Below, one piece after another: positions 24,801 to 37,519 of a stretch of 64,000 nt of DNA. Each line of letters opens with the position of its first letter. Position 1 is the stretch's first letter. The translations under genes and the position numbers were made by a program. Origin of the DNA: Hofstenia miamia (Eukaryota > Xenacoelomorpha > Acoela > Hofsteniidae); assembly GCA_900660155.1 (NCBI GenBank), contig CABFPE010000004.1, forward strand, positions 110,504-174,503, read 5' to 3'. Under the pieces are notes generated by a model. It was not told the origin of the DNA, made no database searches, and was given only the letters and a program-made list of their open reading frames with translations.

Positions 24801-27760
24801 TTAGCTCTATAATTTTTACAAAAAAAGAGAATTTCACATTTCAAAATATAAAATCAACTTACCCAGTAAAGAAACCAACTTTCACAATTAAACTCTATAC
24901 AAAGACTGACTAGTGCATTAAAAACATGTTGTTAAAATGATTGAATTTTCAATATTTCTATGTGCTAATGAGCTTTGCTGAAAATATACATATATTTCTA
25001 AAGTTGAAGTTAGCTAAAAATCAATAATTTTAAGTAAAATATACATGTATGCAAAGAGAAAAAGAAATCTGAGAAGGAAGGAATATGTATTTACACCTTC
25101 TAAAATAAAATTACACACTAAATTCCAGCACAATACTTGGCTTATAACTGAAATATTTCAGAGGTTTATTCTGACATTGAAGAAACTAAGTTCAATTAAC
25201 ATTTTGAATTTTGTTCCAGCTCATTGTGCATAGTGTTTAGGAAGGAAAAAATAATTTGTGTTTTGCAAAATATTTTTTCAGCAGACCATATTTTGTCTGA
25301 TACACATTACAAATTGTAAACCATACACCAATTTAGAGTTCATAAATAGAAATATATTGTAGACAAGGTTCTTCAGAAACTGTATTTAGGGCACTGACTA
25401 TTACAGGACATAATTAATTCTCATCTATCTTTACCAAACAATGCATGTCAGATGGACGTCCTTTATTGTCTTTTCCTCTTGGCTTTGGTAAATGCCCACA
25501 TGCTCTGGCTTTAAACAACTTTCATAGCTTTTGAATGTGTTTGGTACACACAGCTTTTCTCAACATTCTTGATACCCAAAGAATGAATAAATTTAAAATT
25601 AACGTAGATTTATTATTGAGCTTCAATGTTTCAATGTCTAAACCAATCAAAATAATGTACCATCACTGATATATTGAAGGGTGAAAGAACAAAAGATGAG
25701 AGTGTATCCAGCACTTAACTATTGAACTTATAAATCAAATTTGTATTGTGTTTTATTCCCTAATACACTGTTCACACACATTTTTATCAGTTTCAAAAGT
25801 AAATAATTATAAAATTATGTCTTTTAATGTTACTTGTATTTTTTCTTGAATCAAATATGCCTCCATGTTTACAATACTTAGGGAAATTTTTGCAAATATG
25901 CTAATTGTTAAGACCTTTACCATACACTTATGTAAACTATGCATATACATGACTAAAATATTTCTCCAAATATTATGATACATCATAGACTTGATTGGAA
26001 ACAATGTGATCCCTATTAAAAATGAGATATAATGTCAGTATGCATTATTAATTAATATTGTTAACATATATAAAAAATTCTCTAACACACACACATGTAA
26101 ATTCTAAAATTATTCATAGTTTGATTATGTGATGTGTGAAAAAACTGCATTCTATAACCATGCCCATATTATTCATGAATTAACCACAGGTTATGACTTA
26201 TCAATTAGCACCTGTCAATCAATTGTCAACAAATATGGCAAATGCTTTTTTTGCTGAGAGATTCCAAAAGAACAAGACAAGAGTCATAACCAAATAAACT
26301 GGAAAACATGCAAAGTCAACAAAAGATGTAACAGTCAGCAAACATGTACATCCCCCAAAAATCTTTATAAACCAAAAAGAAATGCAGAGAAAATACCATT
26401 GCATAAAACTAATATCATAAAAGTGTATTAATAAAACAGGATGTATATGTATAAATCCTTCTAATAGCATCTCATGTACAATTTATTTAGAAATTGACAT
26501 TGCATTTGTCACTTAAGACTATATTTCATATGCCTGTAATGTTTTTAAGTATGGTGAATATTTTCCCATTTTGTATGAGCAAAAATGAATTAAATGCATG
26601 GAATGTTTTAAAGATAGGAAACATTGGCAAAAACAAATAAATTACAATGATAGCAGATATTAATCATTAAAAACATTTGTAATTTTTTAAAATGAAATTA
26701 AGCAATGTATTTGAAAAAAAAGACATAATTGCCTTTATCATATAAGTCTATATTTCATTATGCTTGTAATGTTAAGTATGGCAAATATTTTGTTTTTGAA
26801 AATGTAAGTCTATATTTCATACATATATAGTGTTTATGCTTAGCAAAATATTTTTCCTCTTTGTATTTGGATATTAGCAGAAAATGCAAATGAGTCTTGC
26901 ATCTATCAATTATTTTCCTTAAAACATGGTGTTACATGTTTAAGACATTGCTGCAATAAACAAGTCTTAAGTGAAACTTGCCATCAAAAATATCAGTTTG
27001 CCTAAATCTTAGAAATAAAAAATCATCACATTGGTTCAAAGAAATTTTCAAGAAATTAATTTGCTCAATTTAGTTGTCATTAATATTTTGTCACTAGATG
27101 CCATCCAATAAAATTCTTGCACATTCACGTGGCAAATAATCATAGGTGTTACAAAGCTTCAGGGTGTCCCAATGTAATGGGGTCTGTTCATTACCTTACT
27201 ACTTACATATATTTTAGGTCAGATGTTTTAAAGTAGTCACAATCCAGCATTACTTTTTAAGTTTATTTCTTAATATAATGAAACTATGCCAAACTATGAC
27301 TTTTATGACATTTCAACAACAAATATTCCTGTATTTTCCAAAAATTTTATAACTTCCTTTTTAACTGATCTCAGATCTGAAAACCATCCATTTTAAAGCA
27401 GGGTTGCAAAATAGACAAACAGAAAAAATTATGACTTTTTTCCTTAATTATTAATGAAGATCAACTTCATTTCTCAATTATTATTGATCTCTGCAAATAA
27501 AAATGAATAAATATTAAATATAATAGTTTACGTCCTGATATGTGAGAAAAACTTATTTTGTTGCATGAAAACTTCCATATTATGTAAAAAATATAGCTTT
27601 TCCCCAAAATTCCATTTTTAAGTTTTGTCTCAGAATATGTTATCTGGTAAAATCTGATAAACAAGGTAATTTTATCAGATACTGGATATCTGAATCTAGT
27701 TGTGTAATTGCCTATTTTATCAGGAACTGGATCTGGATACCGGATTCCTGCACATCTCTA
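21807..27760. mobile_element. About 6 kb element with long inverted arms, hAT-like ends
   Basis: The left end AGGGATGGGATCTGG and the reversed right end TAGAGATGTGCAGG are similar. The flanks GATTTTAT and GATTTTTT could be an imperfect 8 bp target duplication, as hAT elements make. Inside, a long left arm (about 22640-24140) recurs inverted at about 26325-27235. Matching text includes the ATTTGCCATGTGAATGTG region (22770) and the TTTATACATATACATCCTG region (23999). Arm identity looks like roughly 80-85 percent. The left arm is longer because of internal repeats. The 2.2 kb centre contains an imperfect tandem duplication near 24506-24700. No transposase is visible, so it is non-autonomous or decayed. 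Confidence 0.6.
23030..23960. repeat. Tandem-like internal repeats in the left arm
   Basis: Two words alternate. TATGAAATATAGACTTACAT occurs near 23080, 23150, 23685 and 23922. The phrase ending TACATGCAAAGAGCTACATC recurs near 23297, 23417 and 23553. Units are about 110-190 bp, diverged, and recur inverted around 26510-26870. Confidence 0.7.
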
Positions 27761-29222
27761 GATTTTTTATGTTGTAAGTTCATAGAATTAGTATATTGCA
27801 TACATTTTAGAATGTAATTTGAATTATTTAGTCTTGGAAACCAAAGTCAAGTTTCAAACATTTTCCTTTAATCCTAAAAATATGAACTGGAACTCTGTTT
27901 GAAATTTTAAATGCTACTATAATTTAAGTTCAAAGCACTGGCAGGGCCATATATGTAGATAACATAAGATTCGAGATTCTTTAACCTTATTCTGTGTAAA
28001 AGAGGGTAAATTTTTGTTAATAGCATTTTTGGATTAAATTTGGCTGAACTTTTCAATGCATTAAATTTAGTTATTCACCTCCTGTGAAAATTTTAAGGTG
28101 AAAGCAATTTTTGTCTAGGAATTATGACCTATTTTGTCAACAGTGATTGAGATATATTTTAATATAGAAATATAAAAACTGCACTGACATCACCATTAAT
28201 AACTACAAACTAATATGCTTTAAGTTATTACTTATAATTTCAGTTTTGAATAGAAAAAGATTAAAAGTTGCCCAAAAATAATAACTATTTAAACATAAGC
28301 TATTTCTTAGCATTTTTGCCAATTTTTTTGAAAAAATGTTGACGTCAACAAAATTTCCAGATAAAAAAGTTGTTTTGGAATTTTTTCAAACTTGTTATCC
28401 AATAGTATCTTTGTGCCAAACTTTATGATAATATTACTACTATATCAAAAATATACCTGGGAGTATCTTTATTCCTCTTGTGAAAACAATGTACATAAAA
28501 AAGGTTGTGAGGATAGGGTTAATGTAATTCATAATATTCAATGCACAAAAATTTCTATTTCAGATATCACTGCTGTTTGTAGAATTGTAAGAGATTACAT
28601 TATAGCTTAGCTTTATAAATTTTTTCTTTGAAAACCTGTTTATATGATCACTAGAGTGTGACATTTCAAATATATAGCTGTAAAAAGAAAAAATTTTTGC
28701 AAGCAAAATATGACTCAAGTACAAATTATTTTTGCAATGTTTTTGACTCAAAGTCATTATAATGAGGCTAACTAAATTCCTAACTTGAATGCAAAAAAGC
28801 ACTTATTAGTAAAATTTACAATTGGTTTCAATTCTCACACCAATGACTTTTTAAGTTTTGAATGATTCTTAAATCAATCCAAAATACTCAATCTTTGAAT
28901 TTGATCCTATCACCTGACCTGGAGCCACCAAAATTTCTAAGTAGAGTTAGATAACTCATTTGTTACAATAGATTTTTTCTGCCTGTTGCTACACTGATTT
29001 GTGACATATTAAATTGCATTTAAAGCAATAAATCATTAAATATATTCTAAAGATAAAATACAAAAGACATTTTTTAATGGTTTAATATAATTCAGTTATT
29101 TAACCCATTTGTAACTGACCCTAAAAGAAAATAATAAAATTTAACTTTTTAGCATATTTCTTTTACTTTTGCTTCAGTTTAGAAATATCCAGAATATAAA
29201 CCTAATACATCAGTAGCAAGAG
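27761..29222. other. Unassigned AT-rich DNA
   Basis: No coding or repeat signal recognised between the two inverted-arm elements. Short frames at 28392-28610 and 28560-28802 look random. Confidence 0.4.
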
Positions 29223-32200
29223 ACCAAGGCAATCCTGTCTAATTGAAACACCCTGAAAATCTCGTAACACCTGTGGCTATTTGCCATGTGGAAATGAAGT
29301 GATTTCTTTGGATGCCATCTATTGACGAAATATTTTTGACAAAACTAAATTGAGCAAATTAATTTTTTAGACAAAGCAAGAATTTTTTATTTTTAGAATT
29401 TAGGCAAACTGATATTTTTATGACAAATTTCACTTAGGGCATGTTTGTTGTAACAATGTTTAAACATGCAACACAATGTTTTAAGGAAACCAATTCATAG
29501 ATTGAAAACCCAAATATTTCAAATGAAAAATGATGTGTTATTTGCATTAGAGCATGTTTCAAACCGCATTAATATTGATCAAAACAATATGCAAGAGGTG
29601 GAAAACAAAAATTTCTTTAGCAATTGTGTATAAATTGTAAAAGCATACATTACACAACAACACTGATTGATGAAGTTCTTAAACCATGTTTCTTGTAACA
29701 ATGTTGAATCATGCAACAAGGAATGTAATTGATAGAAGCAAAACTCATTTCAATGTGTTGATATCCAAACACAAAGTGGAGAAACATTTTGCTAGACTTA
29801 AACACTATAGTCCTTGAAATAGACACACATTTTAAAACAAGATAGAAATATACACCAAAACATATGAAATATACCATTGATAAATCAATAAAAATTGAAA
29901 TGTCTGATATACAGGACAAAGGCAAGTTCATTTTCACCAATATCCAAATAAAAAAATGGATTAAATATTTGCCATGCTTAGGAATTACATGTGAAACAAA
30001 ATGTATTGTATATGAGCTGTTTTTCATGCAGACCAAGTTGTTATGCAGAACTTCACTGCATCTAGGGAAATTGCACAGAAGTATCACCATTTATTTTTTA
30101 TAGCTGACATGGGAAATCACAACACATAAACTTGTTATCCAGATTATTCAGTACATTGTAAGCTGATGTATCAATAATAGTAATGCATTAATTTATTCTT
30201 CCAAAGTTACCAGTGTTTCCATATTGAATTAACCACTCTAAACACATAAAATCTTTGTAAATAGGTAAACAAAGCTAGTTAATAGAGTATTATTCAGATG
30301 CAAAAATCCAAACAGTTGGTAATTAGAAGAAAAGTCGCTAAGAATTTTGAAATACAAACATCATTTAAGTAAGCTGATGTATCCTTAATAGTAATACATT
30401 AGTTCACCCATCCAAAATTACTTGTGCGCCCAAAACACTGTTCATTTCTACACAACAAATTAAGAGATTCAATAAAAGTAATAATTTATTTGTTTGTAAG
30501 GTTTCCTTCTGTAAAGCCAATGTTATGAAATTGGGTTTGTACCAATTGAATGCATTTGGATATGATGATGGAGACAGTCAAAATTTTCCATTGATTGACA
30601 TACTGCAATAATGTATATTTCATCATCTAACAAATGAATAGTTCTTTAATATAGTAAATGCTGTTGTAAACATTTCACACAACTCGAAAAACATGCCAGA
30701 TTTCAAACAAGGCATCATGATTGATAAAACAACCAACTGCATGTTTTTCACGTGTTCACCTTATTTCATTGACTTTACATAGCTACAAACATAACTACAG
30801 TTTTCTGCTTTGTAACTTTAATGCATAAATGTGATGACACATTCGTTATTCCATGATACATCCCCATTTTAAATGTTCAAATGTTTGTAAATTGGCAAAC
30901 AAAGTTTAGTTAATTTGATCATTTAAGATTTATAATGAAAAATCCACTCGAATTCTCTACAATGAAAACTATTAACGCCTTCAATCTCCTGCATGTCAAG
31001 ATGATTATTTGATAAACAAAATCTTTTAAAGTTAAAACATCTTTAATTGGGGTGAAAAATGCCTTAAATTATGCGTTCATCATTAAAAACTGAAACCACA
31101 ATTACTATGACATGTCAAGTAAAATTGAACAAAGAACAAAGAAATTTTGTAAACATCAGCACTATTTTAAAAATTAATTCTATTTCACTAAATATTTATT
31201 GGACATTTTTTGGTAAATTTATGCTTTCAAGTTAATTATTTTCTTAATTTATTTTTCTTGCAATTCATTTCTTTGCTGAGAGATTTGAATTATAGTGTTT
31301 GACCAAGAACAAATTACTGTTAAAAAAGCATCTGAAACTTTAATCAATGGAAAGATGAATTTATCATGATAATGTCAATGCGTATTCTTTCCCAACATCA
31401 AATTACTTGTTACCACTTGTGAAGGAGTTGGTGTTTTAATGCTATTAAGGAGGAAATTCTTTTTACAGTTTTTGCTATCATTTTTTCATTTTGTAATTTA
31501 GTTTCTTTACACATTGCATTGATAATATATATAGTGTTTTCATTTTGCAAAGTCTCACCAGGAAATTTTTATTGACGTTAAACATGTACAAGAAATCATT
31601 TTTCACTTAATCATATTATTTAATTGTAAAAATAACTTACCCACAGTGGAGAAATTCAACAATCCTTGACTCAATCTCCATAAAAACTGAACAATGAATT
31701 GCATTTTGCAACTTGGAAAAATAATATCAGTAGATTTATTTAATTAAAAACAGAAATGTATAGAGTTTACGCAAATGCTACAAAACTTTATGTTTATTCC
31801 ATTGATATATGATCATGACACAGGTTTAAACATTGGATTTTGTTTTTTCATGATGGTGCTTTGTTTTACAGCATATCTCAGAATCAAGGAAATTTATCCA
31901 ATATGGGTAGTAGTGTGTGTCCAACAAATTGAGGTTCTAAATATTGATTTGTACCATTACAAGATTATTTCCACTGTATATCTCGCGTTCATAGTATACA
32001 TTGGCTGTTGTGTTTAGATATATCTTTCCATAAAATCCTAGCATATTTCCATAATTGAACAAAATTAGTATGATATTTGTTATTGAAATTATAATAAGAT
32101 TTATGTTGTCAAATAAATTATCACACAATCCGTGTAAAAATTAAACAATGTTTTTGTTTTCATTAAATATAAAATTCCATTGCTAAAATTTTCCGCAAGT

Positions 32201-32654
32201 TTCCTTTTTGCAATGAATGGTTGGCATTCTAATAGGTTTTTGTTGTTTTAGCAAATTATTGACGTGTTACTAGATATAATGATCAGATGCACACCTGCAT
32301 CCCCTAGTAATTATTAAATTTATATCTCTTTACATGGTGGCTCAAATATATCTGATCTAGCATTGTAATTCATTTAACCCTCCAGGGCTTTATGTGCTTA
32401 ATAACAGCATATATTTCATCTTTTTCATGGTGAATGATTGACACAATAGAAAGCCATGCTATGTGTTATAAATTTAATTATTAGTATGAATGCATTGGTA
32501 CATCTGATCACTAAGGCCTCTAACATGAAAATTAATCAATATCTCTCTGTTGTATGATGGTATGCTTATATCTCCAATTTCTATTGTAGTTTGATTAACC
32601 ATGCTTTGCTAATGTTCACACTATATGTTATGTGTGTACACAAGATGGAATTAT

Positions 32655-32655
32655 N
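32655..32655. other. Assembly join (single N)
   Basis: One N in otherwise unambiguous sequence, inside the second inverted-arm copy. Similar single Ns lie at 43782 and 45939. Confidence 0.9.
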
Positions 32656-32849
32656 GGTTGTATAAACAACATGGAAAAAAGATAATTTCACATTTCAAAA
32701 CATAAAAACACATTGTTCTAGTTAACATGAGGGAAATTTTCAATATTTCTGCATGCTAATGAGCTTTGTTAAACTTTTGCATATATTTCTAAAACACAAA
32801 ATGTTCACCTAACTCATCAATGCATAGCTTTAATGTAAATTAGATATAT

Positions 32850-32919
32850 GGATGGCTGTAATTGGTATTACACCAGTCAACTTCTGACATGGATTTATTG
32901 GTTCAAATCCAGTCCATCC
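32850..32919 (+). tRNA. tRNA-like sequence, probably a pseudogene or SINE head
   Basis: A 70 bp stretch with a six-pair acceptor helix (GGATGG with CCATCC), a D-arm carrying TTGGTA, and a canonical T-arm ATTGG-TTCAAAT-CCAGT. The anticodon arm is weak (GTCA with TGAC), and the base expected to be U33 is A, so no amino acid can be assigned. A run of T follows at about 32932. It sits inside the second inverted-arm copy. Confidence 0.4.
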
Positions 32920-33035
32920 AAAGTATTCCTTATTTTTTCATGGTTTTAGCTAAAAAATTGATAATTTATTTAAAATATATGCAAGGAGAAAAATAAATCT
33001 AACAAGGAATAGGTATTTATAATTTCTAAAATGTT

Positions 33036-34460
33036 TTTATTGCACTGCTTGCAATGTTCTTCATGCTCTGTAGACTTTGGAAGATGTTGGAGGTTAATTT
33101 TACGAACTCCACAGCAGTCTTTCTTAAGGAAGCACATGGTTTAGATACGCTAGAAGCATTGTCAAGGAGATTTCGCAGTCCATATGGGTTTGATTTCCAT
33201 GACACATCCTGTGAATGCTTCAGGATGCAATAACAGACATGTTGAGAAAGTTTGACAGAAGACACCACTACCATTTGTTTAATCGATGTTGTGGCCTATA
33301 GTCTGACAAGAAACGATTCAAAACCTCAATCCAACCCATGTGATCATTGCAATTTCCAAATACTTGGGGAATGGAATTCGGGTGACTTTTTTCTACTTCC
33401 AACTCCACCTTCTAGTGCATTGCGATGGATCAATCTAATCATGATTCATTATGATTAGCACCTAATGAATTTTCCATCATTGTAGTATTTGTAACTGCCT
33501 CAAGTTAATTTCTTGAGTTCATTTGACTCATCTAGACGGTTCCAGTACATTGCATACTTTCATCAGCTAGTTTTCTGCTTTATTGTGCTGAATTCAATCT
33601 GTAAATAATTAAGAAGCTTAGCAGTTTTAAGATATCCGTTCTTTGGATTAGAAATATGAATTTTATCAAATTTAAAGTAACAATTGGAATTAAATTTCTA
33701 CACTTGGTGGTTTCAGTTATTTTCCATATATAGGCCATCACAAAAAATTCGTTTTAACCAATGCTATTTCCCATATTCTAAATGAAAAGATATATAAATC
33801 ATTAAAAATTTCGCTAGTTGCAGTAATCCTTAGACAAGCATGATTCATCACAAAATGCAATGATAAAAAGTCACAAGCTAGTACATTGTCATCTTACTGT
33901 GAAATATATTCATTTCTGGCTGAAATAGCTGCGTCACAATGGCTCAGCAACTTGTATGCTTCTGCCAAACGATTGACTGAAATGCACTCAAAAAGGCTTC
34001 GGGTTTGGTCTCGTTCTCCAGGTTGGTGTCATAATGGATAATTTCAAATACAAGATGAAATCCAGTAAATTTGGGCATTGGCACAGCAGACAAACATTTC
34101 TCCTTTCAAAAGATGGATATCATGTTGCAAGAAGTATGAAAACTAGTGTTGTTCTGCATTAAAATCAGGTATCCCTCTGATATGAAACACTATTCCAAAT
34201 GTGATTCCACATAGAATTTCTAAAACGAAATATATTTGTGATGACCCAATATTTTTACAAATCTACATTGTACTTCCAACATGCAATATCAATGTCAATG
34301 ATGTTATGGAATTATTGCAAAAATTGAAAAAAAATTAACGGACATACATTTGAGAGTGTATATGCATCCATTTATTGCATATTTTTTACCTCAAATTGTA
34401 GGGAACAGTATCGATTATATCTTATATGTACTTATTAATCACATAATAATTATTATTATT
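33036..34460. other. Unassigned DNA with two less AT-rich patches
   Basis: 33030-33460 and 33920-34030 are less AT-rich than their surroundings and hold frames of 60-80 residues on both strands (for example 33026-33274 minus). None matches a family I recognise. They may be remnants of a gene or transposon. Confidence 0.3.
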
Positions 34461-34465
34461 ATTAT

Positions 34466-35410
34466 TATAGCGCCGCTGAATATTTTGGACTTTTCATAGC
34501 GCCTCTGAATATCATTTTTTGGACTATTATAGTGGCGCTGAATACATGAACTATTATAGCACTGCTAAATATTTTTTGTAAAAAAAAATAGCACTGCTGA
34601 ATACTAAATTATTATTAGCAAACATTTTAAAATTTTTTTGGAAAAAACAGCAAATTTAACAAACAATAACATTAATAACATGCAATAATAACTATGATTG
34701 TAAAGTTTTCCAAAAATTGCATACAATTGTGCCTATTTGAAAATAAATTTTGTAAAAATTCAAAGAGAAGAAAAAGACAAAGAAGAATACTATAATGTAT
34801 AGAGATAAAGTCATCCAAATATAGTATTTTTAGACAGATGTCAAACTAATTATATATCAGAAAGTCTTCTAAATATATTAATTGCACTATTTTGTGTTGG
34901 ATCTTTAACAATAAATATATGTCATTATAGTAAAACCCAAAGTAGTGCAAAAGTGGCATTGATTCACTACTTTTTGACGGACTAGTTATATTTGTGTTTT
35001 AAAACTTATTAAATGATTAGTTAACATGCTGAGATGATGTCCAGTCAATATAATAATCAAAATAAAAATGTGTGTATTAAGCGCCTCTATAATAGTACAA
35101 TGTTGTATTAAGCGGCGCTATAATAGTTCTGAATTTGTATTCAGCGGCGCTAAGAATGTAAACAAAGTTGTATTCAGCGCCACTATAATAGTTAAAATTC
35201 GAAAACTTGAAAGCCGTTTTTCTCACGTTTGAACAACGCCACCACACTGAAATTTACGTGACTTTTGGCGAATATACTAAGCTAGATGGCTACAAATTTT
35301 CAGCCAATTTGATTGGATACAGGCCTAATAATCGCACGGCGCCGCTGAATACATCCCCAGCGCCGCTGAATACCAGAGGAATCGAAATTTACTGGTATTC
35401 AGCGGCGCTC
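34466..35410. mobile_element. Non-autonomous DNA element with subterminal 15-mer arrays
   Basis: The ends are inverted (left AGCGCCGCTGAATA, right GTATTCAGCGGCGCT) and flanked by TAA-type microsatellites. Twelve copies of AGCGCCGCTGAATAC or close variants occur. Five are forward at the left (34469, 34498, 34531, 34558, 34590). At the right, copies at 35074, 35105, 35137, 35170 and 35395 are reversed and those at 35338 and 35359 are forward. Several sit in a longer 23 bp unit with ACTATTATAG on one side. The middle (34605-35070) is plain AT-rich DNA. No ORF. Subterminal motif arrays are known as transposase-binding sites in some superfamilies; the superfamily here is unknown. Confidence 0.65.

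Positions 35411-35442
<32 letters not shown>
35410..35442. repeat. (TAA)n microsatellite
   Basis: About 11 AAT units, between the 15-mer element and the 5' end of the Dong/R4-like LINE copy 3. Confidence 0.95.
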
Positions 35443-37503
35443 CTGATACAAAAGGACCCAAAGAAAGGCAGTGAGGCAAACAACTTCAGGCCAATAACAT
35501 GTCTGCCAACAACGTGGAAATTGCTAACTTCAGTGATTTCAAGTAGGCTGGCATGTTACTTAGAACAGAATAGGTTGATACCAGAGGAGCAGAAGGGATG
35601 TAGGACAAAGACGAGAGGATGCAAAGACCAGTTGTTGATAGACCAGGCAGTGGTGGAGAATTGTAGAAGAAGAAAGACGAACTTAGCAATGGCATGGATA
35701 GATTACAGGAAGGCATATGACAGCATTTCACATAGGTGGGTATTGAGGACGCTAGAGGCCAATGGAGTTTCACGGAAATGGGTTGAGTTTCTAGAGAGGG
35801 AGATGGCAAAGTGGCAGACTGAGATAGATGGGCATAGGTTGAGGTTTAGGCGAGGCATATTCCAGGGAGACAGCTTAGCACCACTACTGTTTGTAGTTAG
35901 CTTAATCCCTATCACAGAAAAGTTAAAGGAGACAGGCATAGGGTATAAGATGGAGAAGAATGGTAGAGAAGTAAGTCACCTGTGGTACATGGACGACCTG
36001 AAGATGTATGCTAGTTCAAGGAAGATGTTGCAGAAGCAAGTGGAGACATTGGAGAAGGCAAGCAGAGATTCAGGGTTGGAGTTTGGATTAGGAAAGTGTG
36101 CAGCAGTGACAATGACCAGAGGCAAGTGTGTGGATGGGGAGGGCTTGAGGACAAGCAGTGGGGATAAGATTGAGGAAGTTAGAGGGGTACAAGTACTTAG
36201 GTGTGATAGAGAAAGACAGAACAGATCACGAGGAAATGAAGATGAGGCTAAGGAAAGAATACAAGAGGAGAGTAAGGAAGGTACTACAGAAGTCAGCATT
36301 GAATGGGCAGAACAGCATAAAGGCAATTAATACGTGGGCGATACCAGTGTTGAGATATTCGGCAGGAATAGTTAGGTGGAATAAGAATGAACTGAGGGAA
36401 TTAGACAGGGAGACAAGGAAGATACTAGCAGCAGAGAGAGCATTCAACCTCAATGGAGATGTAGATAGGCTGTACATGACAAGGCATAAGGGAGGTAAAG
36501 GGCTGCTAAGTGTGGAGGAGACTGTAGAAGCAGAAGCACTAGGGCTAAAGGAATATGTAGAAGAGCAACCTGAGGGGTCCCTACTAGAGGTCACTAAGGA
36601 GTTGAAGAAGATAAGAACTGAGAGTGAAGGAAAGAAGATATACCAGAGTAGGATGGAATCAGAGAGGCAAACAAGGTATAGGCAGAAGGCAATGCATGGA
36701 GAATACTGGAGGAACACAGAAAAGTGTGATAGAGAAGAGAGCAACAAGTGGTTAAAGAAGGCAGGACTGAAGAGAGAAACAGAAGCACTAATAATGGCAG
36801 CACAGGAGCAAGCAATAAGAACAAACTGGGTGAAGAAGCATATAGACAGAAGAGTAGAAGTAAGTGATAAGTGTAGGCTATGTAAGAAAGAGGCGGAGAC
36901 AGTAGATCATCTGATAGCAGGGTGTGAGAAGTTGGCACAGAATGAGTATAAGTTCAGGCATGACAAGGTGGGAAGAATGGTACATTGGAGTTTGAGCAGG
37001 CAGCATGGATTAGAAGCAGGAAACAAATGGTATGAGCACAAGCCACAGGGCATCATAGAAAATGAGAAGGTTAAGATACTGTTTGACTTCAACATACAGA
37101 CAAGCAAAGTGATAGAAGCACGGAGGCCAGACATAGTAGTGGTAGACAAAGAGAAAAGATAAGGAACAGTAATAGACATAGCAGTACCAAAGGACAGGAA
37201 TGTAGAAAGCAAGGAGAAAGAGAAGATAGACAAGTACAGAGAGTTAGCAGAGGAAATAGAAAGGCTGTGGAAGTTAAAGAAGGTTGAAGTAGTCCCGGTA
37301 GTAGTTGGCGCACTAGGAGCAGTAAGTAAGAAGCATAAGAGATACTTGGAGGAGTTGGGAGTACCAAAGTGGGGAGGAGCAGTAGCACAGAAGGCAGCAT
37401 TGTTAGGAACAGCTAGAGTCCTGAGGAAAGCTCTCAGACTCCCTGGGAATTGGTGAGTTCCCCGAACTGAGAAGGATACCAGCATGAAGCTGTGAGAAGT
37501 AAG
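35443..37503 (+). mobile_element. Dong/R4-like LINE, copy 3 (best preserved)
   Basis: The coding region starts inside the RT with NNFRPITCLPTTWK (about 35485) and continues [45 protein letters not shown] and [10 protein letters not shown] (35521-36200). It is then followed in another frame (36158-37162) by a long linker, the CCHC knuckle [18 protein letters not shown] and the endonuclease [13 protein letters not shown]. One frame change near 36180 and one stop at 37162 break it. The endonuclease text ([11 protein letters not shown]) continues to about 37455. The 3' tail ends in GCATGAAGCTGTGAGAAG and then AAT repeats. The 5' truncation lies directly in TAA repeats. Confidence 0.88.
35521..37162 (+). 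pseudogene. RT plus zinc-knuckle/endonuclease ORF of LINE copy 3
   Basis: Frame 35521-36330 holds the RT fingers and palm (catalytic aspartates in [11 protein letters not shown] and in the YMDD box). Frame 36158-37162 holds the thumb and linker, a CCHC knuckle and the start of the PD-(D/E)xK-like endonuclease. The order RT, CCHC, endonuclease is that of R2-superfamily LINEs with restriction-like endonucleases, rather than APE-bearing LINEs. Codon use is GC-richer than in the neighbouring AT-rich LINE remnants, which fits a more recent insertion. Confidence 0.85.
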
Positions 37504-37519
37504 AATAATAATAATAAAC

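Larger units (their letters stand above)
29223..33035. repeat. Diverged second copy of the inverted-arm element (partial)
   Basis: 29223-29580 matches 22690-23000 in the same orientation (for example GGCAAACTGATATTTTTA and GAGCAAATTAATTTTTT). 32235-32470 matches 24245-24495 (TATAATGATCAGATG, then CACAATAGAAAGCC). 32670-33030 matches parts of 24820-25110 (AATTTCACATTTCAAAA, then GCTAATGAGCTTTG). The order is conserved, so this is a relative of the element at 21807-27760 lying in tandem orientation. The right inverted arm was not found. A single N at 32655 lies within it. Confidence 0.6.

Noticed and set aside
26219-26470. Hydrophobic minus-strand frame (83 residues)
   Set aside because: Lies inside the inverted arm of a repeat element and is not preserved as a frame in the other arm.
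33026-33274. Minus-strand frame of 82 residues in a less AT-rich patch
   Set aside because: Weakly recalls helical-repeat proteins but no motif could be supported; left as unassigned DNA.
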